A DNA stretch of 64,000 nucleotides from an uncultured Photobacterium sp. Its GTDB lineage: Bacteria > Pseudomonadota > Gammaproteobacteria > Enterobacterales > Vibrionaceae. The stretch covers positions 1 to 64,000 of the forward strand of contig NZ_CANMZV010000010.1 in assembly GCF_947502415.1 (NCBI RefSeq). Reading direction: 5' to 3'. This document shows, in pieces, positions 51,317 to 59,567 of this stretch (positions within the stretch are counted from its first letter, which is position 1; the number at the start of each line of letters is the position of its first letter). The notes beneath the pieces are model-generated. The model was not told where the DNA came from. It saw nothing but the letters and a program-made list of their open reading frames with translations, and did not search any database. The position numbers and the translations under genes are program-made.

Positions 51317-53812
51317 ATGTCATTTATAGCTCATTGCCGTGAAGATGATGCGAGTCAACAAACTGTATTTGAACATTTATCGCAAACTAGTGATTTAGCA
51401 ACCCAGTTTGCACAAAAAATTGGATTACCCAATTCAGGGAAATTGCTTGGGCTACTGCATGACTTCGGCAAGTACAGCGGTGCGTTTCAGTCTTATATAA
51501 AATCGGCGCAAGGATTGATTGACCCCGATGCTTTGAATTATGTCGATGCCAAAAGTCATAAAGGTAAAATTGATCACGCCACTGCTGGAGCGCAATATGT
51601 ATATAAGCATTTACGACAGTATGGTCGGCAGGGGCAAGGTGAACTCTGTGGGCAGTTGCTGGCGTTAAGTATAGCCTCTCATCACAGTGGGCTTATTGAT
51701 ACGTTGGCTGCTGATATCAATAAAGGCAACCGGTTTGACAGAAGGATGCAGAAGGCGGATGACAAAACGCATTTTTCTGAGTGTTGTCAACATGCCGATC
51801 CCCAGTTGCTTGAACAACTGGCGTTGCTGCTTGGTGATGATGGACAAGCGCCTCTTGTATTAAAAGAAATGGGGGCTTGTATCCGTCAGATACTCGGTTC
51901 ACCCAGTCAAGCTAACAGCATCACCAAGAGTTTTTCGCTGGGCTTTCTGGCTCGCTTTTTGTTTAGTTGCGTGGTTGATGCCGATCGTCTAAACAGCGCG
52001 GAATTTTCCGAGCCGCGGCGGCTGGAAGAGCGCTTGTCTAAGCCTGAAAAGCCAGATTGGAACCTTGCGATCGAACGGCTTGAAAATAAACTCACCACAT
52101 TATCACCGCGTAACCCAATCGATCATATTCGTCAGAAAATTTCACAGCAATGCCGGCAGCAAGCCTCGCAGCCGCAAGGGGTTTACAGCCTGACCGTGCC
52201 AACAGGCGGCGGTAAAACCTATGCCAGTTTGCGTTATGCGCTGCACCATGCCTGCAAGCACAAGATGGATCGGATTTTCTACATCATTCCTTTTACGTCA
52301 ATCATTGAACAAAACGCCGCGGTGATTCGTGATGTGCTCGAACAAGAGGGCGATCTTTATCCTTGGGTGCTAGAACACCACTCCAGCCTGGAGCCGGAGG
52401 CGCAAACATGGAAAAGCAAAATCAGTGCAGATAACTGGGATGCACCGGTTGTTGTCACTACCATGGTGCAGTTTTTAGAGGCCTTGTTTGCCGGAGGAAC
52501 GCGCAGCGTAAGGCGGCTTCACCAACTGGCGAACAGTGTGCTGGTTTTTGATGAAATTCAAACGTTGCCCATTAACTGTACCCATCTGTTTTGTAATGCG
52601 CTGGACTTTCTGGTTCGGCATACAGGATCAACAGCGGTGTTATGCACGGCAACCCAGCCATTGCTCGATAAGCTCGATAACCCCCATAAGGGGCAGTTAT
52701 CGGTATTTGGCGAGTTAGTTGAAGATGTGTCCCAGCTGTTTAATGACTTAAAACGAGTCCATGTAGAAAATGCCTGTAAGCCCGCCGGTTGGGAGTTAGA
52801 TGAAATTGCTGAGTTGGTAATGAGTGAATTTGAGCTTAAAGGCAGTTGCTTAACCGTTGTTAACACCAAGCTGTGGGCGCAGGATTTATATCAGGCGTGT
52901 GCGGGGCAGATTGATAGCGAGGCACTGTTCCACTTAAGCACCAATCAATGCCCTGCTCATCGGAAAAAACTGCTTGCTTGTATTCGCCGGCGGCTGGATG
53001 CGGGGGAACCGGTAATGTGTTTCAGCACCCAGTTGATAGAAGCCGGCGTTGATGTCGATTTTGCCACGGTTATTCGTTTTCTTGCCGGACTGGATTCGAT
53101 TGCTCAGGCCGCTGGCCGTTGTAACCGTAATGGACGGCAATCCTGTGCGACAGTGTATGTGGTTAATCCGCGGGAAGAAAATACCCGGATGCTCATTGAT
53201 ATTGATAAGGGGAAAGAAGTCGCACAGCGGGTAATGAATGAAGGTTTTGACGATTTGCTCTGCCCGCAGGCGATGGAGCGTTATTTTGAATATTACTTTT
53301 ATCAGCAAGCGGATGATATGGATTATCGGTGCAAAGATAGCCAGCAGATTTCTACGTCACTTCTGAAACTGTTATCTAATAATTCTGACCATCCATTCGC
53401 TTCAAATAAACAGCGCGTGGCTCAGGGCTGCCTGCCGCGTTTAGAGCAGTCTTTCATGGAAGCCGGGAAGATTTTCCAAGCAATCAATGCGCCAACTCAG
53501 GCGGTGATTGTACCTTATCAGCAGCCTGAAACAGAGTTGGTGAATGGCTCAATATCGGCGGCTGAAATCATTAACACGCTATGTAGCAAAGACGAAAAAT
53601 TTGACGCCCAGCTTTATTATCACGCTCTGAAACAGGCTCAAAAATACAGCGTCAATGTTTTTCCTAATGTCTGGGGCAAGCTTATTGATGAACAGGCTGT
53701 AGCTGAAACACAGCCGGGCTCTGGGGTGTATTACCTTCTTGAACAATATTACGACACAGATTTCGGCTTAAGTACTGAACCTGTGTCGTCATCCAGCTTT
53801 ATTTGCTGCTAA
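51317..53812 (+). CDS. cas3: Cas3 helicase-nuclease, type I-C
   Basis: A protein of 831 residues. The N-terminal HD nuclease domain has LLHDFGKY (His48, Asp49), HATAGAQYV and SHHSG. The SF2 helicase domain has Walker A VPTGGGKTYAS (Lys300), the DExH-type box VFDEIQTLP (about 412), CTATQPLL, STQLIEAGVDVDF and QAAGRCNRNGR. Cas3 is recruited by the Cascade complex at a protospacer, then unwinds and degrades the target DNA. All catalytic motifs are intact. It is the first gene of a seven-gene operon in standard type I-C order. Confidence 0.97.
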   Translation: MSFIAHCREDDASQQTVFEHLSQTSDLATQFAQKIGLPNSGKLLGLLHDFGKYSGAFQSYIKSAQGLIDPDALNYVDAKSHKGKIDHATAGAQYVYKHLRQYGRQGQGELCGQLLALSIASHHSGLIDTLAADINKGNRFDRRMQKADDKTHFSECCQHADPQLLEQLALLLGDDGQAPLVLKEMGACIRQILGSPSQANSITKSFSLGFLARFLFSCVVDADRLNSAEFSEPRRLEERLSKPEKPDWNLAIERLENKLTTLSPRNPIDHIRQKISQQCRQQASQPQGVYSLTVPTGGGKTYASLRYALHHACKHKMDRIFYIIPFTSIIEQNAAVIRDVLEQEGDLYPWVLEHHSSLEPEAQTWKSKISADNWDAPVVVTTMVQFLEALFAGGTRSVRRLHQLANSVLVFDEIQTLPINCTHLFCNALDFLVRHTGSTAVLCTATQPLLDKLDNPHKGQLSVFGELVEDVSQLFNDLKRVHVENACKPAGWELDEIAELVMSEFELKGSCLTVVNTKLWAQDLYQACAGQIDSEALFHLSTNQCPAHRKKLLACIRRRLDAGEPVMCFSTQLIEAGVDVDFATVIRFLAGLDSIAQAAGRCNRNGRQSCATVYVVNPREENTRMLIDIDKGKEVAQRVMNEGFDDLLCPQAMERYFEYYFYQQADDMDYRCKDSQQISTSLLKLLSNNSDHPFASNKQRVAQGCLPRLEQSFMEAGKIFQAINAPTQAVIVPYQQPETELVNGSISAAEIINTLCSKDEKFDAQLYYHALKQAQKYSVNVFPNVWGKLIDEQAVAETQPGSGVYYLLEQYYDTDFGLSTEPVSSSSFICC

Positions 53813-53824
53813 GGAGGCAGATAA

Positions 53825-54559
53825 GTGAAAACAACGCCTAAGAACAGCATTAGTTTTCGGGTATGGGGACGTTATGCCCTGTTTACCGATCCCGTCACCA
53901 AAATCGGTGGCGAAAAATGCAGTTATCACATACCTACTTATGAAGCATTAAAAGGAATTCTAAAATCCGTTTACTGGAAGCCGACTTTTACCTGGGTTAT
54001 CGATCGCGTACGGGTAATTAAACCCATACGCACCCAAACCAAAGGAACCAAACCACTGGTATGGGGAGGAGGTAACAGCTTGGCGATTTATACCTTCCTG
54101 CATGATGTTGAGTATCAGGTAGAGGCCCACTTTGAATGGAACGAGCACCGACCGGAGCTGGCGAAAGATCGTATTGATGGCAAGCACTTTGCCATTGCCC
54201 GGCGGATGCTTGAAAAAGGCGGACGGCAGGATATTTTTCTGGGAACCCGCGACTGTCAGGGCTATGTCGAACCTTGTGAATTCGGCGTAGGAGAGAGTGA
54301 ATATGACCATCTCGACGAACTCGGCTTTGGCCTGATGTTCCATGGCTTTGGTTATCCGGATGAAACCGGAGGCAAACAACTTGAAAGCCGTTTCTGGTAT
54401 CCGGTTATGCGTGAAGGGATCATTGAATTTGCTTCGCCTGCACAGTTTGAAGGTCAGGATCCTATGTTGGTGAAACGCACGGTTCGCTCGATGACGGTCA
54501 AAACGTTCAGTTTGGATGACAACCTGAAGGCGGTTGAACAGGAAGAGGGTGGGCTATGA
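53825..54559 (+). CDS. cas5c: Cas5c (Cas5d) crRNA-processing endonuclease
   Basis: A protein of 244 residues with a GTG start at 53825 supported by AAGGAGG upstream. It matches type I-C Cas5: FRVWGRYALFTDPVTKIGGEKCSYHIPTYEALKGILKSVYWKPTFTWVIDRVRV at the N terminus and FWYPVMREGIIEF later. In type I-C, which lacks Cas6, this protein cuts the repeat hairpin to make crRNA with an 11-nt 5' tag and stays in Cascade. The repeats of both arrays keep the same stem, so both should be cut. Confidence 0.95.
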   Translation: MKTTPKNSISFRVWGRYALFTDPVTKIGGEKCSYHIPTYEALKGILKSVYWKPTFTWVIDRVRVIKPIRTQTKGTKPLVWGGGNSLAIYTFLHDVEYQVEAHFEWNEHRPELAKDRIDGKHFAIARRMLEKGGRQDIFLGTRDCQGYVEPCEFGVGESEYDHLDELGFGLMFHGFGYPDETGGKQLESRFWYPVMREGIIEFASPAQFEGQDPMLVKRTVRSMTVKTFSLDDNLKAVEQEEGGL

Positions 54560-56550
54560 GTTGGTTAACCAGGCTGTATCAGACCTATGAAGCGGCTCAG
54601 GCACTGGATTTACCGCTATCAGAGCAAATTATGCCGATTTGCCACACCCCGCAAAATGCCCATATTCATATCACGATTAATGAGCAGGGGGAGTTCCTGC
54701 GCGCCAGCGTGTTAGAAAAGACCCAGATCATTTTGCCTGCGACAGAAGAGTCGGCTGGACGAGCTGGTAGCAAGCCGCCACCTCATCCGCTTTGTGACAA
54801 GCTGCAATATGTCGCTGCTGACTACAAAGCCTATGGCGGGGCGAAGCCGTCATTTTATGACAAGTATTGCCAGTTACTGGAGAGCTGGGTTTCATCATCG
54901 TTTACTCACTTAAAAGCCCAGGCAGTTTATCGCTATATTCGTAAAGGGCGGGTGATGGCGGATCTCGTTGCCGCCGGGATCTGCTTTGCTGATGAAGAGC
55001 TGCAGTTACTAACCTCTTGGCAGGATAATGAACAACCGCAGCCATTGTTGTTTAAAGTGTTGCCGAAAGAGAAAGGGCATCTTGAACAGGGTAGTGCACT
55101 GGTGTGCTGGAGTGTGGAATGTGTCGGTGATAAATGCCCGGAAACGTGGAAAGACACAAGCTTACAACAGGCGTGGATTGATTTTGATATCAACAACAGC
55201 AGCAATGCGGAGCTGTGTCTGGTTACTGGAAAAGAGGCCGCCGCGGCGGTTAATCATCCGGCAAAAATCCGGCATACCGGCGATAAAGCCAAGCTTATTT
55301 CATCAAATGATAAATCGGGCTATACCTTCCGCGGGCGCTTTTTTGATTCCCACCAAGCGGCAAATGTTAGTTTTGAGGTGACTCAGAAGGCACATAATAC
55401 CTTGCGCTGGCTAATTGAACGTCAGGGGTATCGCAATGGTGAGCAAGTCATTATTGCATGGGCAGTCAAAGGGAGCCCGATCATCCAGCCGATGGAAGAT
55501 CCCGATCTTGAAGACAAGGATTATGACAACTTTGAAGCTGGCTGGGGCTGGGGGGATGATGACTTAGCCGAACAGGTTGCACCAACAGAGCATTCACAAC
55601 AACCGGATAGCGCCGATCACACCCGGGATCTGGGTAAGCGGTTCGGGCATCTCTTCAGGCATAAGCTAAAAGGCAGCCATTCTGCCGTTTCTCTTTCTGC
55701 TACCGATACCATTGTGGTCATGGGGCTGGATTCGGCCACCCCGGGCCGGATGGGGATCACCTATTACCGCGATTTTCTGCCTTATGAATACCTTTCAAAC
55801 CTTGAGGCCTGGCATCGGGATTGCGCCTGGTGGCAGCGGGCCAGCAAAGAAAAGCAGCAGGCAGGCAAGCCGAAATGGTATCGCTGCACGCCCAGTGCCT
55901 GGGCCATTTTGCAGGCGGTGTATGGCGATATCATCAAGAGCAATGAGAGCCTGAAGAAAAATCTGTCTGAACGGCTATTGCCTTGTATTACAGAGCGCCG
56001 TTCGATACCTGTCGATATGATGCGCCGAGCCACTCAGCGTGCTGCGCAGCGCCACAGTTTCAAAATCGATGAGCAGTGGCAATGGGAACAAAATCTTGGC
56101 GTAGCCTGTGCACTCTACCGTGGTTATGCCATTCGCCAATTAGGGAGAAAATACGCTATGGCGCTAGAAACAGACAACCACTCACGCGACTACTTGTATG
56201 GCCGCCTGCTGGCGATTGCCGAAAATGTTGAGCAATTTGCACTTAATAAAGCGGGCGAAAAGCGCCTGACCAATGCGGCGCGTTTAATGCAGCGCTTTGC
56301 CGACCGCCCGTTTTCGACCTGGAAAACCATTGAGTTGTCATTGCAACCATATTGGCATCGCCTGCAGGGCACTTATGGCGGTTTCGTTTTTAACCGTAAA
56401 AAAGCCCTGGATGAAGTATTGGGCGCATTTGACAGCGAAAGTTTCAGCAGTGACAAAGCGCTTTCAGCCGAATTTCTGCTTGGCTTCCACAGCCAGCGCC
56501 TTGAGTTGATGGCAAAAAAAGCTGAAACCGAATTAACTGAACAAGAATAA
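54556..56550 (+). CDS. cas8c: Cas8c (Csd1) large subunit of Cascade
   Basis: A protein of 664 residues, the expected length. It starts within the cas5c stop (4-bp overlap). Csd1 features are VEKTQIILPATEESAGRAGSKPPPHPLCDKLQYVAADY (as an extended N-terminal segment), a central VSFEVTQKAHNTLRWLIERQGY and a C-terminal ALDEVLGAFDSE. The large subunit recognises the PAM, and an internal start near its end commonly produces Cas11c. Such an internal product is expected here but was not verified. Confidence 0.95.
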   Translation: MSWLTRLYQTYEAAQALDLPLSEQIMPICHTPQNAHIHITINEQGEFLRASVLEKTQIILPATEESAGRAGSKPPPHPLCDKLQYVAADYKAYGGAKPSFYDKYCQLLESWVSSSFTHLKAQAVYRYIRKGRVMADLVAAGICFADEELQLLTSWQDNEQPQPLLFKVLPKEKGHLEQGSALVCWSVECVGDKCPETWKDTSLQQAWIDFDINNSSNAELCLVTGKEAAAAVNHPAKIRHTGDKAKLISSNDKSGYTFRGRFFDSHQAANVSFEVTQKAHNTLRWLIERQGYRNGEQVIIAWAVKGSPIIQPMEDPDLEDKDYDNFEAGWGWGDDDLAEQVAPTEHSQQPDSADHTRDLGKRFGHLFRHKLKGSHSAVSLSATDTIVVMGLDSATPGRMGITYYRDFLPYEYLSNLEAWHRDCAWWQRASKEKQQAGKPKWYRCTPSAWAILQAVYGDIIKSNESLKKNLSERLLPCITERRSIPVDMMRRATQRAAQRHSFKIDEQWQWEQNLGVACALYRGYAIRQLGRKYAMALETDNHSRDYLYGRLLAIAENVEQFALNKAGEKRLTNAARLMQRFADRPFSTWKTIELSLQPYWHRLQGTYGGFVFNRKKALDEVLGAFDSESFSSDKALSAEFLLGFHSQRLELMAKKAETELTEQE

Positions 56551-56560
56551 GGACATCATT

Positions 56561-57433
56561 ATGCCACTTGATAATAAAATTGATTTTGCCATTATTTTCC
56601 GAGTAAACCATGCCAATCCGAACGGCGACCCGCTCAATGGTAACCGCCCCCGTCAGGACTATGATGGTTATGGGGAAGTGACGGATGTCTGTTTGAAACG
56701 AAAACTGCGTGATCGCCTGCAAGAGCAAGGGCATTCCATTTTCGTTCAGTCTGATGAGAAGAAAACCGATGGCATGCCTAGCCTGCGTGTTCGGGCGGAG
56801 TCTGAAGAGTTCGGCGTGGGTAAGAATGTCTTTAATACCAAGAAAACCCCGATCACCGAGGCGGCTAGAATCGTATGTAGTAAATGGTTGGATGTAAGGA
56901 CTTTTGGTCAGGTTTTTGCCTATTCGAAAACATCGGGTAGTGAAGGGATTTCATTACCTATCCGCGGCCCTGTCACCATCCAGTCGGCATTCAGTCTTGA
57001 GCCTATCAGTATTGCCAGCACCCAGATCACCAAAAGCGTCAGTGGCGAAGGGGATGGTAACAAAAAAAGTTCTGACACCATGGGCATGAAACACCGTGTG
57101 GATAGTGCCACTTATGTAACCTTTGGTGCCATGACGCCTCAACTGGCCGAGAAAACCGGATTCAGTAATGAAGATGCCGAAGTGATCAAAGCAGTCTTGC
57201 CCCGGCTTTTTGAAGGGGATGCGTCATCGGCCCGTCCGGAAGGCTCCATGATGGTAGAAAAAGTCATCTGGTGGCAGCACGACAGCAAATCCGGCCAATA
57301 CTCTTCAGCCAAAGTCCACCAAACGGTCCGGGAGCACTTGAACAAAGGATTGCCATTAGATACGTCAGCGTTAAACGACAGTCTGCTTAATGCTTTGCCG
57401 GGCTTAGTACCTGAAATTATTGACGGATTTTAA
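56561..57433 (+). CDS. cas7c: Cas7c (Csd2) backbone subunit
   Basis: A protein of 290 residues with the Csd2 pattern: FAIIFRVNHANPNGDPLNGNRPRQDYDGYGEVTDVCLKRKLRDRLQ, DVRTFGQVFAY, RGPVTIQSAFSLEPI and KHRVDSATYVTFGAMTPQLAEKTGFSNED. Several copies polymerise along the crRNA to form the Cascade backbone. AAGGACATC precedes the start. The stop is overlapped by the longest possible cas4 frame. Confidence 0.96.
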   Translation: MPLDNKIDFAIIFRVNHANPNGDPLNGNRPRQDYDGYGEVTDVCLKRKLRDRLQEQGHSIFVQSDEKKTDGMPSLRVRAESEEFGVGKNVFNTKKTPITEAARIVCSKWLDVRTFGQVFAYSKTSGSEGISLPIRGPVTIQSAFSLEPISIASTQITKSVSGEGDGNKKSSDTMGMKHRVDSATYVTFGAMTPQLAEKTGFSNEDAEVIKAVLPRLFEGDASSARPEGSMMVEKVIWWQHDSKSGQYSSAKVHQTVREHLNKGLPLDTSALNDSLLNALPGLVPEIIDGF

Positions 57434-57434
57434 A

Positions 57435-58058
57435 ATGGATACTCGCCTGATCCCACTATCCGCCCTGCAGCATTACGCGTTTTGTCCCCGCCAGTGTGCG
57501 CTGATACATAATGAACAGGTCTGGGCCGATAACTTTTTAACGGCTCAGGGCATTCAGCTGCATGATCGTGTGGATCACGGCGAGCCGGAAACCCGCAAGG
57601 GGATCCGCTATGAGCGCGGGGTAGCGGTTGCTGCCCCGAGCTTAGGGTTGACGGGCAAATTGGATTTGCTGGAATATAACAAGAAGCGTCACTGTTATAT
57701 TCCGGTTGAATACAAGCGTGGCCGGCCGAAAATAGATGATAGCGATACTATTCAGTTATGTGCCCAGGCGCTTTGCATTGAAGAAATGACATCTGTACCG
57801 GTTACAGCTGGTGCTTTGTGGTACTGGCAAACCCGCAAACGATGTGAAGTGATTATTGATGATCAATTAAGACACAAAACGTTGAAGACTATTTCAGACG
57901 TTAAACAGTTATTGCTTGAAGGGAAAACACCGAAAGCAAAATGGAGTAGTGCCTGCAAGGCGTGTTCTCTCGTGGAATCGTGTTACCCCAAACTACTTAG
58001 CAGAGATAAAACGAAACGTTACCTGTCAGCGTTGTTTGAAACGGGGGATGGCGAATGA
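57435..58058 (+). CDS. cas4: Cas4 nuclease
   Basis: A protein of 207 residues from the ATG at 57435, one base after the cas7 stop; a TTG at 57420 is another possibility. The RecB-like nuclease and Fe-S signatures are QHYAFCPRQCALIH, GLTGKLDLLEY, VEYKRGRPK and the terminal Cys cluster CKACSLVESCYP. Cas4 works with Cas1-Cas2 to select prespacers with the right PAM and trim them, so that spacers are inserted in the right direction. Its stop overlaps the cas1 start. Confidence 0.95.
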   Translation: MDTRLIPLSALQHYAFCPRQCALIHNEQVWADNFLTAQGIQLHDRVDHGEPETRKGIRYERGVAVAAPSLGLTGKLDLLEYNKKRHCYIPVEYKRGRPKIDDSDTIQLCAQALCIEEMTSVPVTAGALWYWQTRKRCEVIIDDQLRHKTLKTISDVKQLLLEGKTPKAKWSSACKACSLVESCYPKLLSRDKTKRYLSALFETGDGE

Positions 58059-59083
58059 AAAAATTGCAAAACTGCCTCTATATCAACCGTGATGGGGCTT
58101 ATCTTCATAAAGAGCGGGAAACATTGCTGATTGAGCAGCGTATAGACGGTAAAAAACAAAAACTCATGCAACTTCCTATTCACTCAGTCGGGCATATATT
58201 TTGTTTCGGTAACGTGATGGTATCGCCGCAGGTAATGGGTTTTTGTGGTGAAAATGCAACAGGGTTGGCGTTTTTCAATCAATATGGGCGTTTTCAGGCG
58301 CGGGTTGTCGGAAAACAAAGCGGTAACGTGTTACTTCGGCGTCAGCAGTATCGTATCGCTGATGATCAGGCCGTGGTCTTGGCAAGAAATATCGTAGCAG
58401 CCAAAGTGCGTTCATCCCGACAGGTTTTGCAGCGCCATACCAGAAACCATCAGTCCACGCCGGAAATGGAGAAGGCAATACAACGCCATCGACAAATTAT
58501 TGAAGCACTTTCTGCCCAGCAGGACTTAGAGAAAATACGGGGGCTGGAAGGTGAGGCAGCAAGCCATTACTTTTCAGTATTTAGTTCTCTTATCACAAAT
58601 TCAGATAAAGCGTTCAGTTTTGAAAATCGTAATCGCAGGCCGCCTAAAGATCCCGTTAATGCGATGCTTTCTTTCCTTTACGCCGTATTGGGGAATGAAA
58701 TCAGCAGTGCGTTGCAAGGGGTAGGATTAGATCCCCAGGTTGGTTTTCTCCATGCTGAGCGACCGGGGCGGGATAGTTTGGCTCAAGACTTGTTGGAAGA
58801 GTTCCGAGCTTTGATTGTAGACAGGTTGGTATTAACGTTGATCAACCGTAATCAGGTTGGAAGTAAGGATTTTGAGGTTGATGTCCTTGGTGGAGTATCG
58901 ATAAAAGAGGAGGCGAGGAAAGCGATATTGCAAGCTTACCAGTTGAAGAAACAGGAAGAGATCCTTCATCCGTTTTTAAATGAAAAGATTGCTATTGGTC
59001 TATTGCCGCATGTCCAGTCTATGTTATTGGCGCGGTATACACGGGGTGATCTCGATAATTATCCGCCTTATTACTCCCGATAA
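58055..59083 (+). CDS. cas1: Cas1 integrase, type I-C
   Basis: A protein of 342 residues. Metal-binding residues Glu165 (GLEGEAASHYF), His233 (FLHAERPGRDSLAQDL) and Asp245 are in place. The N-terminal beta domain and C-terminal helical domain match type I-C Cas1. Cas1 with Cas2 inserts spacers at the leader end of an array. Since both arrays have matching leaders, one Cas1 could serve both. The start overlaps the cas4 stop by 4 bp. Confidence 0.97.
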   Translation: MKKLQNCLYINRDGAYLHKERETLLIEQRIDGKKQKLMQLPIHSVGHIFCFGNVMVSPQVMGFCGENATGLAFFNQYGRFQARVVGKQSGNVLLRRQQYRIADDQAVVLARNIVAAKVRSSRQVLQRHTRNHQSTPEMEKAIQRHRQIIEALSAQQDLEKIRGLEGEAASHYFSVFSSLITNSDKAFSFENRNRRPPKDPVNAMLSFLYAVLGNEISSALQGVGLDPQVGFLHAERPGRDSLAQDLLEEFRALIVDRLVLTLINRNQVGSKDFEVDVLGGVSIKEEARKAILQAYQLKKQEEILHPFLNEKIAIGLLPHVQSMLLARYTRGDLDNYPPYYSR

Positions 59084-59096
59084 GTGAGCGTCTATT

Positions 59097-59390
59097 ATGA
59101 TGGTATTGGTCACCTATGATGTTTCTTTTGATGATACTGATGGCAGAAGGCGTCTTCGTAAGTTGGCGAAGGTTTGTTTAGATTACGGAGTCAGGGTGCA
59201 ATACTCCGTGTTTGAATGTGATATTGCGCCAGACCAATGGGTGAAATTTAAAGCTCAGTTATTGTCGATTTATGATCCGGATGTGGACAGTTTGCGCTTT
59301 TATAAACTGGGCAAGAACTGGCGTAATCGGGTTGAGCATCACGGTGCGAAAGTTGCCGTCGATATTTTTCAGGATGCGCTTATTCTTTAG
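59097..59390 (+). CDS. cas2: Cas2
   Basis: A protein of 97 residues with the ferredoxin-like fold: MMVLVTYDVSFDDTDGRRRLRKLAKVCLDYGVRVQYSVFECD. Asp8 in TYDVS is the conserved residue. Cas2 bridges two Cas1 dimers in spacer integration. Either of the two adjacent ATGs (59097, 59100) could be used. It is the last gene of the cas operon, and leader 2 begins directly after its stop. Confidence 0.96.
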   Translation: MMVLVTYDVSFDDTDGRRRLRKLAKVCLDYGVRVQYSVFECDIAPDQWVKFKAQLLSIYDPDVDSLRFYKLGKNWRNRVEHHGAKVAVDIFQDALIL

Positions 59391-59435
59391 TGCGCTAACC
59401 CCTTGTTCTCATCAAAATACCGGGAGGTTAGCGCA
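59391..59435. terminator. inverted repeat directly after cas2
   Basis: TGCGCTAACC (59391-59400) and GGTTAGCGCA (59426-59435) are perfect 10-bp arms with a 25-base loop, starting the base after the cas2 stop. There is no T run. It may fold in cas mRNA, or be a protein site at the far end of leader 2. Leader 1 keeps the first arm but the second is degenerate. Confidence 0.5.
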
Positions 59436-59567
59436 TGTTTAATGTATTGAAATGTAAGCTCTTTAATAAATTGCCGAATATAAAAGGAATTTCACGTTAA
59501 GTAGATTGCTGAGGTTAGCGATTTTTACTCATTATGTGTATATTATTTAAGCCTTCTATCGGAGGCA
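59391..59567 (+). promoter_or_regulatory. CRISPR leader of array 2
   Basis: An AT-rich stretch of 177 bp between cas2 and the first repeat of array 2. It is homologous to the leader of array 1 (176 bp); the last 55 bp before the repeat match at 44 positions in my hand alignment, without gaps. The shared GGTTAGCG block 55 bp from the repeat, and the imperfect palindrome adjoining it (GCCTTC / GGAGGC), are candidate integration signals. Confidence 0.88.
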
